A DNA stretch of 64,000 nt from Pseudomonas frederiksbergensis (GCF_003732665.1 NZ_MOBP01000021.1:254266-318265), one strand, 5' to 3'. Shown: positions 7,944 to 16,052, numbered from the stretch's first letter. Program-made: numbers and translations. The notes: generated by a model not told the origin, from the sequence alone.

Positions 7944-8684
7944 ATGGAACATGTCGATCACATTCTCATCGTCGACGACGACCGCGAAATTCGCGAACTG
8001 GTAGGCAACTACCTGAAGAAAAACGGCCTGCGCACCACGGTGGTGGCGGATGGGCGGCAGATGCGCGCATTTCTGGAAACCACGCCGGTGGACCTGATCG
8101 TGCTCGACATCATGATGCCGGGGGACGATGGCCTGCTGCTGTGCCGCGAGTTGCGCGCCGGCAAACACAAAGCCACGCCGGTGCTGATGCTGACCGCACG
8201 CAACGACGAGACCGATCGCATCATCGGCCTGGAAATGGGCGCCGACGATTACCTGGTCAAGCCCTTCGCCGCCCGTGAACTGCTCGCTCGGATCAACGCC
8301 GTACTGCGCCGCACCCGCATGCTGCCGCCGAACCTGGTGGTTACCGAAAGCGGTCGCCTGCTGGCGTTCGGGCGCTGGCGCCTGGACACCTCGGCCCGGC
8401 ACCTGCTCGACACCGACGGCACCATGGTCGCCCTCAGCGGCGCGGAATACCGCTTGCTGCGGGTGTTCCTCGATCATCCACAACGGGTGCTCAACCGCGA
8501 TCAGTTGCTGAACCTGACCCAGGGCCGCGACGCCGACCTGTTCGACCGCTCCATCGATTTGCTGGTGAGCCGCTTGCGCCAGCGCCTGCTCGACGATGCC
8601 CGGGAGCCGGCCTATATCAAGACCGTGCGCAGCGAGGGTTACGTGTTCTCCCTGCCGGTGGAAGTGCTGGGTGCCTCTTCATGA
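7944..8684 (+). CDS. OmpR-family response regulator (DsbR-like)
   Basis: A 246-residue DNA-binding response regulator. The receiver domain has the acidic pair in ILIVDDDREI, the phosphoacceptor Asp55 in VLDIMMPGDDG, and the conserved lysine in DYLVKPFAARELLARI. The C-terminal winged helix contains LSGAEYRLLRVFLDHPQRVL and SIDLLVSRLRQRL, then the KTVRSEGYVF wing. Its stop overlaps the kinase start (ATGA), so the two are translationally coupled. Position next to dipZ matches P. aeruginosa PA2479, for which a copper-responsive DsbRS system has been described; that assignment here rests on synteny and family only. Confidence 0.92.
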   Translation: MEHVDHILIVDDDREIRELVGNYLKKNGLRTTVVADGRQMRAFLETTPVDLIVLDIMMPGDDGLLLCRELRAGKHKATPVLMLTARNDETDRIIGLEMGADDYLVKPFAARELLARINAVLRRTRMLPPNLVVTESGRLLAFGRWRLDTSARHLLDTDGTMVALSGAEYRLLRVFLDHPQRVLNRDQLLNLTQGRDADLFDRSIDLLVSRLRQRLLDDAREPAYIKTVRSEGYVFSLPVEVLGASS

Positions 8685-9979
8685 AACTGCATTGGCCGCG
8701 CACCCTGGCTTCACGCCTGTCGCTGATTTTTTTGATCGGTTTGATCCTCGCCCAGGCGCTGTCCTTCGGCGCGCAGTATTACGAGCGCTACGAAAGCGCG
8801 AAAAACACCATGCTCGGCAATCTGGAAACCGATGTGTCGACGTCCATCGCCATCCTCGACCGCTTGCCCGCTGAAGAACGCCCAGGCTGGCTGCAGCAAC
8901 TGGAACGGCGCAATTACCGCTATTTGCTGGACGCCGGCTCGCCGGGCACCGCCATGCATGACACGCCCATCGCGGTGACGTCGATCAAGGACGCCATCGG
9001 CAAGGATTACCCGATGACCGTGACCGACATCCCCGGCCCGCAGAAGCATTTTCAGGTGCACCTGAAACTGGCGGACGGCAGCCCGGTGACCATCGATGTG
9101 CGTCCGGCCATGGTGCCGTTGTCGCCATGGCTGCCTATCGTATTGCTGGGCCAATTGGCGCTGATGCTCGCCTGCACCTGGCTGGCCGTGCGCATCGCCA
9201 TCCGCCCCCTCACCCGCCTCGCCACGGCGGTGGAAACCCTGGACCCCAACACCCACGCAGTGCACCTGGACGAAAAAGGCCCGACCGAAGTCGCCTACGC
9301 CGCCCGGGCGTTCAATGCCATGCAGGCGCGGATTGCGGCTTATTTGAAAGAACGCATGCAACTGTTGGCGGCGATTTCCCACGACCTGCAAACCCCGATC
9401 ACCCGCATGAAATTGCGCGCCGAATTCATGGACGACTCCAGCGAGAAGGACAAACTGTGGAATGACCTGGGTGAGATGGAACATCTGGTGCGCGAAGGCG
9501 TGGCCTATGCCCGCAGCGTTCATGGTGCGACTGAGGAAAGTCGGCGCACGGATCTGGATTCGTTTCTCGACAGCCTGGTGTTCGATTACCAGGACATGGG
9601 CAAAGACGTGCAACTGAGCGGCAAAACCGCTGCCGTCATCGACACCCGCCCCCACGCCCTGCGCCGGGTGCTGGTGAACCTGACCGACAACGCCCTGAAA
9701 TTCGCCGGCGCCGCTGAATTGCAGGTGCAAGCGAAGGCTGATGGCAGCTTGTCAGTGAGCGTCATGGACCGTGGGCCGGGGATTGCCGAGGAAGAACTCA
9801 AGCACGTGATGGAACCGTTCTATCGCGTAGAAAACTCCCGCAACCGCAGCACCGGCGGCACCGGATTGGGATTGGCCATCGCACAACAATTGGCCCTGGC
9901 GATTGGCGGGTCATTGACCTTGAGCAACCGAGAAGGCGGCGGCCTATGCGCAGAACTCAAGTTGCCAGCAGCCCGATAA
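8681..9979 (+). CDS. sensor histidine kinase (DsbS-like)
   Basis: A 432-residue inner-membrane kinase. TM1 is at about residues 12-32 and TM2 about 148-170. Between them is a ~115-residue periplasmic sensor domain with histidines and methionines (MHDTPI, QKHFQVHL) but no cysteine. HAMP follows TM2 (AIRPLTRLATAVE). The dimerisation helix has His234 in LAAISHDLQTPITRMK. The ATP domain shows the N box NLTDNALKFA, G1 DRGPGIAE and G2 GTGLGLAI. Resembles P. aeruginosa PA2480, reported as a copper sensor; the lack of a periplasmic cysteine is noted as a finding. Confidence 0.92.
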   Translation: MKLHWPRTLASRLSLIFLIGLILAQALSFGAQYYERYESAKNTMLGNLETDVSTSIAILDRLPAEERPGWLQQLERRNYRYLLDAGSPGTAMHDTPIAVTSIKDAIGKDYPMTVTDIPGPQKHFQVHLKLADGSPVTIDVRPAMVPLSPWLPIVLLGQLALMLACTWLAVRIAIRPLTRLATAVETLDPNTHAVHLDEKGPTEVAYAARAFNAMQARIAAYLKERMQLLAAISHDLQTPITRMKLRAEFMDDSSEKDKLWNDLGEMEHLVREGVAYARSVHGATEESRRTDLDSFLDSLVFDYQDMGKDVQLSGKTAAVIDTRPHALRRVLVNLTDNALKFAGAAELQVQAKADGSLSVSVMDRGPGIAEEELKHVMEPFYRVENSRNRSTGGTGLGLAIAQQLALAIGGSLTLSNREGGGLCAELKLPAAR

Positions 9980-9993
9980 CCACCACACTCCCC

Positions 9994-10083
9994 GTAGGAG
10001 CGAGGCTTGCCCGCGAAGAGGCCGGCACAGCCAACATCAATGTCCGCTGACACTCCGCCTTCGCGAGCAAGCCCGCTCCCACA
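9994..10083. repeat. REP inverted pair, GCGAGGCTTGCCCGCGAA / GCGGGCTTGCTCGCGAA arms
   Basis: Unequal arms from two subtypes flank about 40 bases. The pair separates the convergent ends of the kinase gene and the bufferin operon, and is followed by a T6-G8 run at 10096-10110. Confidence 0.85.
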
Positions 10084-10115
10084 GGGATACCGGTCGTTTT
10101 TTGGGGGGGGTGCGT

Positions 10116-10874
10116 TTAAGCCAGGACGCCGAGCACGCCTTCTGAATGCATCTGGCGCAGTAACGCCAGTCCGTTCTCCATAAATTCCTGCGATCCAGCC
10201 GCGCCGGCCTCTTGCGACAGGCCTTCCAACTGCGCCCGGCCATCCAGCAGCGCAAACTCTTCAATCCGCTGCAACAACCGCCACGCCAACGGGCTCAGTT
10301 CGGAGAATTTCACACTCCAGTCTTCAGTCCGTCGAACCAGCAACAAGGTTGGCTGATCCGGCACAGCCTCAGGCTGGTAATCCGGCCCCAGCAAATGCAC
10401 CGGCCAGCCGTACGCCAATGGCCAGGCCAGCGGTGAAACCTGTAGCGGCCGCGCCAGCAGCAACGCCGGATCGCTGCTCGGCAACGGTTCGTCATCACTC
10501 TGTTGCAACGCCATTTCAACCCACTCGTAATGCGCCAGTTCGACCATGAACGCGGGCCAAATTCCGTCATCCAAGCCCTGGGACCCAGCAGCGAGAAACT
10601 CGATAAACTCCTTGGCGATCTCACCGAATTTCGGCGTCTGTGCGCGATTGTCCCGCAGGAAGATCCGCACCAGTGAGCGCCAATCCTCATCCCCCAGAAT
10701 CTTCACCAGCACCGGGAACGTGCCGCTGAGCAACAACGACAGATTGTTGAACACCAGGTCCCGATAAACCTGCACCCGCCCGGCATCCATCTCGGCCGGC
10801 GGTGCGCAGTGTTCGGGGTCGCGCAGATACCGGGTCAGGGCATCCTGCTGTTGATGCAACGAAGGCTTATCCAC
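10116..10874 (-). CDS. DUF2063 (HvfC/BufC-like) partner protein of bufferin biosynthesis
   Basis: A 252-residue protein. The N-terminus LHQQQDALTRYLRDPEH, then VYRDLVFNNLSLLLSGTFPVL is the DUF2063/HvfC pattern. In the Haemophilus hvf and Caulobacter buf systems this protein pairs with the DUF692 enzyme and is thought to help present the precursor peptide. The older annotation 'putative DNA-binding protein' for this domain has little support. It overlaps the DUF692 gene by 8 bases, which is strong evidence for an operon. It is the last gene of the unit; no DoxX-type membrane gene follows. Confidence 0.85.
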   Translation of the reverse strand: MDKPSLHQQQDALTRYLRDPEHCAPPAEMDAGRVQVYRDLVFNNLSLLLSGTFPVLVKILGDEDWRSLVRIFLRDNRAQTPKFGEIAKEFIEFLAAGSQGLDDGIWPAFMVELAHYEWVEMALQQSDDEPLPSSDPALLLARPLQVSPLAWPLAYGWPVHLLGPDYQPEAVPDQPTLLLVRRTEDWSVKFSELSPLAWRLLQRIEEFALLDGRAQLEGLSQEAGAAGSQEFMENGLALLRQMHSEGVLGVLA

Positions 10875-11706
10875 GGTTTACCTCCACGCTCTGCAAACGG
10901 CGAATGGTCTGCAACTCGGCCACCAATTCCGAAAACGCCGGGAAGTTGAAGTCACGCTCCAACAGCGTCGGTTGCGCGCCAAACCGGGCGTAGGCCTCGG
11001 CCAGCAACGACCACACCACCGGTTTCACCGAGGCCCCATGGGTGTCGATTTTCAAGGTATCGGACTCATCGAAATGCCCCGCCACATGCATCGCCACCAC
11101 GCGCCCGGAATCGATACCCGCCAGAAATGCCTGCGGATCAAACCCGTGGTTGATCGAATTCACGTACACATTGTTAACGTCCAGCAACAGGTCGCAATCG
11201 GCTTCGCGCAGCACGGCGTTGGTGAAGGTCAGTTCGTCCATGTCCTGCCGGGGCGCGGCGTAGTAGGAGACGTTTTCCACCGCCAGCCGCCGGCCAAGGA
11301 TGTCCTGGGCCTGACGAATACGCGCGGCCACGTGATGTACCGCTTCTTCGGTGAACGGCAGCGGCAGCAGGTCATAAAGATGCCCGTCATCGCTGCAATA
11401 ACTCAGGTGCTCGCTGTACAGCGGCACGTTGTAGTGATCGAGAAAAATCCGCACTTCCTGCAAAAACCCGACGTCCAGCGGCGCCGACCCGCCCAGGGAC
11501 AGGGACAAGCCGTGACAGGACAGCGGATAGCGCTCGGCCAGGTCACGCAGCGCCGCGCCATGGGCGCCGCCAATGCCGATCCAGTTTTCCGGGGCCACTT
11601 CCAGAAAGTCGAAACTGCCGGCCGGTGCGACCTGAAGGTCTTTCATTAAACCGCGACGCAGGCCGAGCCCGACGCTGGCCTTGGTGGATAAATCAGAGGT
11701 CTGCAT
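10867..11706 (-). CDS. DUF692 multinuclear iron oxidase (MNIO), HvfB/BufB-like
   Basis: A 279-residue TIM-barrel enzyme of the DUF692/MNIO family, which uses two or three iron ions and oxygen to modify cysteine residues of RiPP precursors. Recognisable segments are VGLGLRRGLMKDLQ, FLEVAPENWIGIGG, CHGLSLSLGGSAPLD, YSEHLSYCSDDGHLYDLLPL, VENVSYYAAP and LLLDVNNVYVNSINHGFD. The His, Glu, Asp and Asn residues in the last four are where this family binds metal. The start MQTSDLSTKASVG is preferred over an upstream in-frame start that lies inside the preceding gap. It sits 61 bases after the precursor gene and overlaps the DUF2063 gene. Confidence 0.9.
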   Translation of the reverse strand: MQTSDLSTKASVGLGLRRGLMKDLQVAPAGSFDFLEVAPENWIGIGGAHGAALRDLAERYPLSCHGLSLSLGGSAPLDVGFLQEVRIFLDHYNVPLYSEHLSYCSDDGHLYDLLPLPFTEEAVHHVAARIRQAQDILGRRLAVENVSYYAAPRQDMDELTFTNAVLREADCDLLLDVNNVYVNSINHGFDPQAFLAGIDSGRVVAMHVAGHFDESDTLKIDTHGASVKPVVWSLLAEAYARFGAQPTLLERDFNFPAFSELVAELQTIRRLQSVEVNRG

Positions 11707-11767
11707 GATGTCGATCTCGTCCGGTGGAAAAGAGCGGTAGCGCCTCGCGGCGCCCCGACCAAGCGTC

Positions 11768-11971
11768 TCAGGACTCGGTGGCGCTGCCGCACTTGCCTTC
11801 GCCACACTTGCCTTCCGCGGAGTCCTTGGCCGTGTCGGCAGAGGCCTGGGCCTGGCTGTAACCCGACGCCAGGTCGGTCATGGTCAACGCCGAGGCGGCG
11901 GTGGACAGGCCCAGACCGCCCACCAGGGCCAGACCGATGGCCAGGGACGAAACTTTAGTGAAATTGAACAT
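11768..11971 (-). CDS. bufferin-type RiPP precursor (DUF2282/HvfA-like, EGKCG motif)
   Basis: A 67-residue precursor peptide. Residues 1-29 (MFNFTKVSSLAIGLALVGGL then LSTAASA) are a signal peptide, and the mature part ends in EGKCGEGKCGSATES with two tandem EGKCG motifs. In characterised bufferin and Hvf systems an MNIO enzyme converts the cysteines in EGKCG into modified residues that bind copper, giving a periplasmic copper-buffering peptide. Start at 11971 is supported by CAGGAG upstream. A 61-base gap to the DUF692 gene suggests one operon. Only two core cysteines make this a very small member. Function in copper protection is inferred from the family. Confidence 0.87.
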   Translation of the reverse strand: MFNFTKVSSLAIGLALVGGLGLSTAASALTMTDLASGYSQAQASADTAKDSAEGKCGEGKCGSATES

Positions 11972-12122
11972 GGGTGAAACTCCTGCGACGGGTAAACGGT
12001 GAACCGGTTTCTGGCGTTGAGGGCTCAGCGCCAGCCGGTAGTCAGAGTTAATCGCGGGGGTGTATCGGGACTGTGTTCGGTGGTGGGTGGTGTTGGTGAA
12101 TTCTGTATCGAGAGGGCGCCTG

Positions 12123-12140
12123 GATACACTGTGATACCAA
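12123..12140 (+). promoter_or_regulatory. putative response-regulator site 3 upstream of the bufferin operon
   Basis: GATACACTGTGATACCAA, the same 10-base-period direct repeat as at 7790 and 7858. It lies 152 bases upstream of the precursor start, in reverse orientation relative to that gene. Two further GTATCG half sites (12063 and 12106) lie closer to the gene. The remaining 456-base gap 11972-12427 also holds the REP pair and a 7-bp hairpin at 12323-12342. Confidence 0.55.
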
Positions 12141-12150
12141 CGCCGCCCCC

Positions 12151-12242
12151 TGTAGGAGCGAGGCTTGCCCGCGAAGAGGCCGGCCCAGCCAGCATTGATG
12201 TCGGCTGACACTGCGCCTTCGCGGGCAAGCCTCGCTCCTACA
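12151..12242. repeat. REP inverted pair, GCGAGGCTTGCCCGCGAA family
   Basis: Symmetric arms TGTAGGAGCGAGGCTTGCCC and complement around about 40 bases. It separates the bufferin promoter region from the divergent methyltransferase. Confidence 0.9.
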
Positions 12243-12427
12243 TGGAATGGTGTCGTCAGGGCATGTAGCTTTCGTCGCCCCGCGCCGCAGTGCACGGCGC
12301 CCGAACTAGACTTAACGCACGCAGGACGAGGGTCATCGTCCTGTCCATTCCCACGACCACCGCCCAGGGGTGCATGCCTCGACCCACCCGGCCTCTGGAC
12401 CGTGATCCTGCCACAGGAGCACACGTG

Positions 12428-13474
12428 ATGGACGAGGCCAGACTCAACGATTTCATGGGCCAACTGGTCAACGACATGGGCGGCGCGGCGATGCTGGCCA
12501 ATGTCATTCTCGGCGAAGAACTGGGCCTGTACCGGGCCATGGCCGACAGTCAGCCAATCAGCCCCGAAACCCTCGCCGCCAAGACCGGTTGCCACCCTCG
12601 CCTGCTGCGCGAATGGCTCAGCGCCCACGCCGCTTCCGGTTACATGGAGCACAAGGACGGCCAGTTCCGCCTGCCCGAAGAACAAGCCCTGGCCTTGGCC
12701 ATCGAAGACTCACCGGTGTACATCGCCGGTGGTATCGGCGTGGTCGCCTCGTTTTTCCATGACAAGGACAAACTGATCAGCGCCTTCCGCGGCAACGGCG
12801 CCCTGCCCTGGGGCGAACACCATCCGTGCATGTTCAGCGGCACGGAACGCTTCTTCCGCCCGGGCTACAGGGCGCACCTGGTGGCCGAATGGTTGCCGGC
12901 ACTCGAAGGCGTGGTGGCCAAACTGGAGGCCGGCGCCAAAGTCGCGGACATCGGCTGCGGCCACGGCGCCTCGACGGTGATCATGGCCCAGGCGTTCCCG
13001 GATTCGCGGTTCGTCGGCTTCGACTACCACGCCCCCTCTGTCACGGTGGCCACGCAACGGGCCGAAGCCGGAGGCGTGTCTGGACGGGCGCGGTTCTTCC
13101 AGGGCACGGCAAAAAGCTACCCCGGCACCGACTATGACCTGGTCTGCTATTTCGACTGCCTGCACGACATGGGCGACCCGGTGGGCGCGGCGCGGCACGC
13201 CTACGATTCGCTGAAACCGGACGGCACGGTCCTGCTGGTGGAGCCTTACGCCAACGATGCCCTCGACGACAACATCACCCCGGTGGGACGTCTGTTCTAC
13301 GCGGCCTCGACCTTTATCTGCACGCCCAACTCACTGTCCCAGGAAGTCGGCCTCGGCCTCGGCGCCCAGGCCGGTGAGGCGCGGTTGCGCAAGGTGTTCA
13401 CCGAGGCCGGGTTCAAGCATTTCCGCCGGGCCACGGAAACGCCGTTCAACCTGATTCTTGAAGCGCGGAAATAA
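12428..13474 (+). CDS. SAM-dependent methyltransferase with N-terminal winged helix (Rv2258c-like)
   Basis: A 348-residue protein with the layout of O-methyltransferase-like enzymes. An N-terminal winged-helix dimerisation domain (LAAKTGCHPRLLREWLSAHA near residues 50-70) is followed by a Rossmann methyltransferase domain. SAM motif I is VADIGCGHGASTVIMAQAFP near residue 178; the later YDLVCYFDCLHDMGDPVGAA resembles the catalytic-loop region. ATG 12428 is chosen with CAGGAG upstream; GTG 12425 overlaps it. The frame extends to 12290 without a credible start. Substrate unknown; no operon partner. Confidence 0.85.
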   Translation: MDEARLNDFMGQLVNDMGGAAMLANVILGEELGLYRAMADSQPISPETLAAKTGCHPRLLREWLSAHAASGYMEHKDGQFRLPEEQALALAIEDSPVYIAGGIGVVASFFHDKDKLISAFRGNGALPWGEHHPCMFSGTERFFRPGYRAHLVAEWLPALEGVVAKLEAGAKVADIGCGHGASTVIMAQAFPDSRFVGFDYHAPSVTVATQRAEAGGVSGRARFFQGTAKSYPGTDYDLVCYFDCLHDMGDPVGAARHAYDSLKPDGTVLLVEPYANDALDDNITPVGRLFYAASTFICTPNSLSQEVGLGLGAQAGEARLRKVFTEAGFKHFRRATETPFNLILEARK

Positions 13475-13475
13475 T

Positions 13476-13543
13476 TGTGGGAGCAAGGCTTGCCCGCGAT
13501 GGCGTTCTTGATATCGCCATCGCGGGCAAGCCTTGCTCCTACA
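13476..13543. repeat. REP inverted pair, GCAAGGCTTGCCCGCGAT variant
   Basis: Arms GTGGGAGCAAGGCTTGCCCG and complement with a short spacer of about 15 bases, more compact than the other pairs. It lies directly after the methyltransferase stop. Confidence 0.88.
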
Positions 13544-13599
13544 GGGTGATCGGCAAATGCTACTCTGCGAACACTCAAGGCCTTCCCGGAGTGTTGAAC

Positions 13600-14442
13600 A
13601 TGCTCGACAGCCCCATCCGCGAACAACTCGACCGACTTCAGCAGTTAATGGCCGACCAGCCGTTCGCGGTCCTGACCGGCGCCGGGATCAGCACGCCGTC
13701 GGGCATTCCGGACTACCGCGACAACCAGGGCGTACGCCGTGGCCGGCAACCGATGATGTACCAGGAATTCCTCGCCGCCGCCGAATCCCGACGCCGTTAC
13801 TGGGCGCGGGCGATGCTCGGTTGGCCGCGAGTGCGCCTGGCCAGTCCCAACGCGGCCCATGAAGCGCTGGCCAGTTTGCAGAGTGCACGGCAGATCGGCG
13901 GGCTGATCACGCAGAACGTCGACACCCTGCACGACCAGGCCGGCAGCCACGACGTGATCGAACTCCACGGCAGCCTGCACCGGGTGCTGTGCCTGGATTG
14001 CGGCCAGCGCAGCGAACGGGACGCGATCCAGCACCTGATGGAAACCCAGAACCCGTACCTGGCCGGCGTGGATGCGATGCAGGCGCCGGATGGCGACACC
14101 CTGCTCGACCCGGCGTTCGAAGCACGGTTCCAGGTGCCGCACTGCCCGCACTGCGGCGAAGAACGGATGAAACCGGACGTAGTGTTTTTTGGCGAGAACG
14201 TCGCACAGGTGACGGCGGCCAGGGCCATGGCGGCGGTTGAGCAAGCGGCGGGGTTGCTGGTGGTGGGGTCGTCGTTGATGGCGTATTCGGCGTTCAGGTT
14301 GTGTCGGGCGGTGGTGGATCAGGGGAAACCGTTGATTGCGATTAATCTGGGCAAGACCCGGGCGGATGACATTTTGCAGATGAAGATCGAGGCGTCTTGC
14401 GAACAGCTGTTACCCCTGCTGACACAACGCCTATCCCGATGA
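13600..14442 (+). CDS. NAD-dependent protein deacylase, sirtuin family (CobB-like)
   Basis: A 280-residue sirtuin. It should remove acyl groups from lysines using NAD. The NAD-binding signature is LTGAGISTPSGIPDYRD near residues 26-42, then TQNVDTLHDQAG, and the catalytic His123 is in VIELHGS. Four zinc cysteines are at 131/134 (CLDCGQ) and 182/185 (CPHCGEE), followed by KPDVVFFGENV. All key residues are present, so it should be active. The start MLDSPIREQ has GGAG upstream. Base composition is that of the core genome, unlike the island that begins directly after its stop. A degenerate copy of its 3' end lies at 14473-14560. Confidence 0.9.
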   Translation: MLDSPIREQLDRLQQLMADQPFAVLTGAGISTPSGIPDYRDNQGVRRGRQPMMYQEFLAAAESRRRYWARAMLGWPRVRLASPNAAHEALASLQSARQIGGLITQNVDTLHDQAGSHDVIELHGSLHRVLCLDCGQRSERDAIQHLMETQNPYLAGVDAMQAPDGDTLLDPAFEARFQVPHCPHCGEERMKPDVVFFGENVAQVTAARAMAAVEQAAGLLVVGSSLMAYSAFRLCRAVVDQGKPLIAINLGKTRADDILQMKIEASCEQLLPLLTQRLSR

Positions 14443-14472
14443 TTGTTCCCATACCTCGCTTAAGAATGGCGC

Positions 14473-14560
14473 AGGGGCGTTACATTTGCGATCAATCTGA
14501 GCAAGACACCAGCGAATGGAATCATGTGCGTAGATTGAGATCGCCTGCGGACAGATACTC
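14473..14560 (+). pseudogene. degenerate duplicate of the sirtuin 3' end
   Basis: The segment around 14489-14535 aligns with 14338-14383 in the sirtuin gene (shared TGCGATnAATCTGnGCAAGAC). Translated, it gives AINLSKTPANGI against AINLGKTRADDI in the intact gene, then a stop. Upstream a one-base shift is needed to extend the match. This looks like the remnant of a diverged 3' end of a sirtuin gene at the left border of the AT-rich island. The rest of the gap 14443-14718 is AT-rich with no open frame of note. Confidence 0.55.
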
Positions 14561-14718
14561 CATCGATGATTTTTTGTCCCTAGCCGCTTCACATCTTTCG
14601 TTCGCCCACCAAAAAACGTATTTTGGTTAACATTTTCTTCACTTTCATTGACGAAACCATTAAAACGCTTAACACTCACGCACATTGAGTGCCCTATGGG
14701 TGGGTAATGGAGGTAGAA

Positions 14719-15831
14719 GTGAATATGCAGGTCGAACAAACAGATATTATTGCTTTGATAGAAGCATCACTGGAAGCAAACTATTCTGATGTTCGTGCCA
14801 TTAGCAACCGCATCGCAAAAAGCATTAGCGTCCAAGATGTTGAGTTCGCAAAAAAAATAAAATCGATTTTGCGACGAAAGGGAGTTCCACTAAGAAGTTC
14901 CGGGTACATGGAAAATCTGCCCGTTGATGCCAAGTCTAGAATGGCGCTTGTAGAAGAACATCAGTGGCCAGTCAGTCCTCTTTTTCTAAATAAAGATGCG
15001 AAATGCGTTTTTGATACGTTCATCACCGATATCGTAAACATTGATCGCTTGATCAGCCACGGTTTAGCTGGGCGTCTCAACATGCTTTTGTCTGGACCAC
15101 CAGGCACTGGAAAAACGCTGATTGCGGGACATTTGGCTGCGCAACTAAACAGACCGCTATATGTTGTGCGCTTAGACTCCGTCATTTCTTCAATGCTAGG
15201 AGACACCGCCAAAAACCTTCGCCAAATTTTTGAGTACGTACCTACAAAAAATGGAATTTTGTTTCTTGACGAAGTAGATGCTGTAGCAAAACTCAGAGAT
15301 GACAATCACGAAGTAGGAGAGTTAAAAAGGGTTGTAAACACTCTAATACAAGGATTGGACTCCTTAGATGATCATACTATCGTGATTGCAGCTACTAACC
15401 ACTCGGGCCTTCTAGACCCCGCAATCTGGCGTAGATTCCCATACAAAATCAAGTTCAACCTTCCTGAACTAGAAATTCGCAGCGAACTTTGGCACCACTT
15501 CCTTTTCATGGACAATGGAAATGAACAGACAGCCAAAGTACTTGCTGAACTTTCGGAAGGGTTAAGTGGTGCTGACATTGAGAGTATATCCATAGGCGCA
15601 CGTCGTAAAAGTATACTTTTGAACTGTGAGATAAATATTGGATCGGTGATTAAGGCAGTAATCTCTAGCTCACCCGGAAACGCTGAACTTCCATCTGGAG
15701 CTGAGTTAGACAATGCAGAGAAAAAAGACATAGCCTGCATGCTAAATTCAAAACATGGTGTCAGCAAAGTAGATCTAGCAAAAATACTGGCCGTAAGCCG
15801 CCAAACCATAGCGAGCTATTTGAAGGAATAA
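14719..15831 (+). CDS. AAA family ATPase paired with S8 protease
   Basis: A 370-residue AAA+ ATPase. An N-terminal ~90-residue helical region leads to a FtsH/CDC48-like ATPase domain. Walker A GPPGTGKT is near residues 126-133, Walker B ILFLDEVDAV with Asp184-Glu185, sensor-1 Asn227 in IVIAATNHSG, and arginine-finger candidates in WRRFPYKI. The last ~27 residues (SKVDLAKILAVSRQTIASYL) resemble a helix-turn-helix. GTG 14719 lies 5 bases after GGAGG; ATG 14725 is the alternative. The gene is AT-rich and uses codons unlike its neighbours, indicating acquisition. Its stop is directly followed by the protease gene, as in other genomes where such ATPase/subtilase pairs occur; the ATPase is probably a regulator or unfoldase for the protease. 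Confidence 0.85.
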   Translation: MNMQVEQTDIIALIEASLEANYSDVRAISNRIAKSISVQDVEFAKKIKSILRRKGVPLRSSGYMENLPVDAKSRMALVEEHQWPVSPLFLNKDAKCVFDTFITDIVNIDRLISHGLAGRLNMLLSGPPGTGKTLIAGHLAAQLNRPLYVVRLDSVISSMLGDTAKNLRQIFEYVPTKNGILFLDEVDAVAKLRDDNHEVGELKRVVNTLIQGLDSLDDHTIVIAATNHSGLLDPAIWRRFPYKIKFNLPELEIRSELWHHFLFMDNGNEQTAKVLAELSEGLSGADIESISIGARRKSILLNCEINIGSVIKAVISSSPGNAELPSGAELDNAEKKDIACMLNSKHGVSKVDLAKILAVSRQTIASYLKE

Positions 15832-15834
15832 ATC

Positions 15835-16044
15835 ATGCCTAGCGGAAAAGGAAATTCTTTGCTCAATCCCGTCTTATCTTTTTTGAGAGCGCCTTCGCCC
15901 TCGGCAGTTACCGGCGGCGGAAAAAGTGCGAAAGGGATAGTAAATTCAAGATTAGCTCAGCAACGCACTTTATTATCTTCAAGCTTCGAAGGTATATTTA
16001 ATCAGAAGAACAATATCAAGGCACACGCTAGTAAACACACTTAA
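15835..16044 (+). pseudogene. N-terminal segment of the S8 protease, separated by a frameshift
   Basis: A 69-residue open frame starting MPSGKGNSLLNP, with AAGGA 7 bases upstream and only 3 bases after the ATPase stop. It contains GGGKSAKGIVNSRLAQQRTL, of the kind found at the N-terminus of the subtilases that pair with this ATPase. It ends at TAA 16042-16044, nine bases before the next ATG. Adding one T in CACACTTAATT would join it in frame to the following protein. It is therefore read as the true start of the protease gene rather than an independent small gene. A real separate protein cannot be excluded. Confidence 0.6.
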
Positions 16045-16052
16045 TTGCACGA

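Noticed and set aside
10096..10115. T6-G8 run after the bufferin operon as a terminator
   Set aside because: There is no stem next to it in the right orientation; the adjacent inverted repeat is the REP pair.
13600..14442. Sirtuin as part of the neighbouring AT-rich putative defence module
   Set aside because: Its base composition is that of the core genome, it has the full zinc and catalytic residues of a CobB deacylase, and it is separated from the ATPase by 276 bases with a gene-end remnant.
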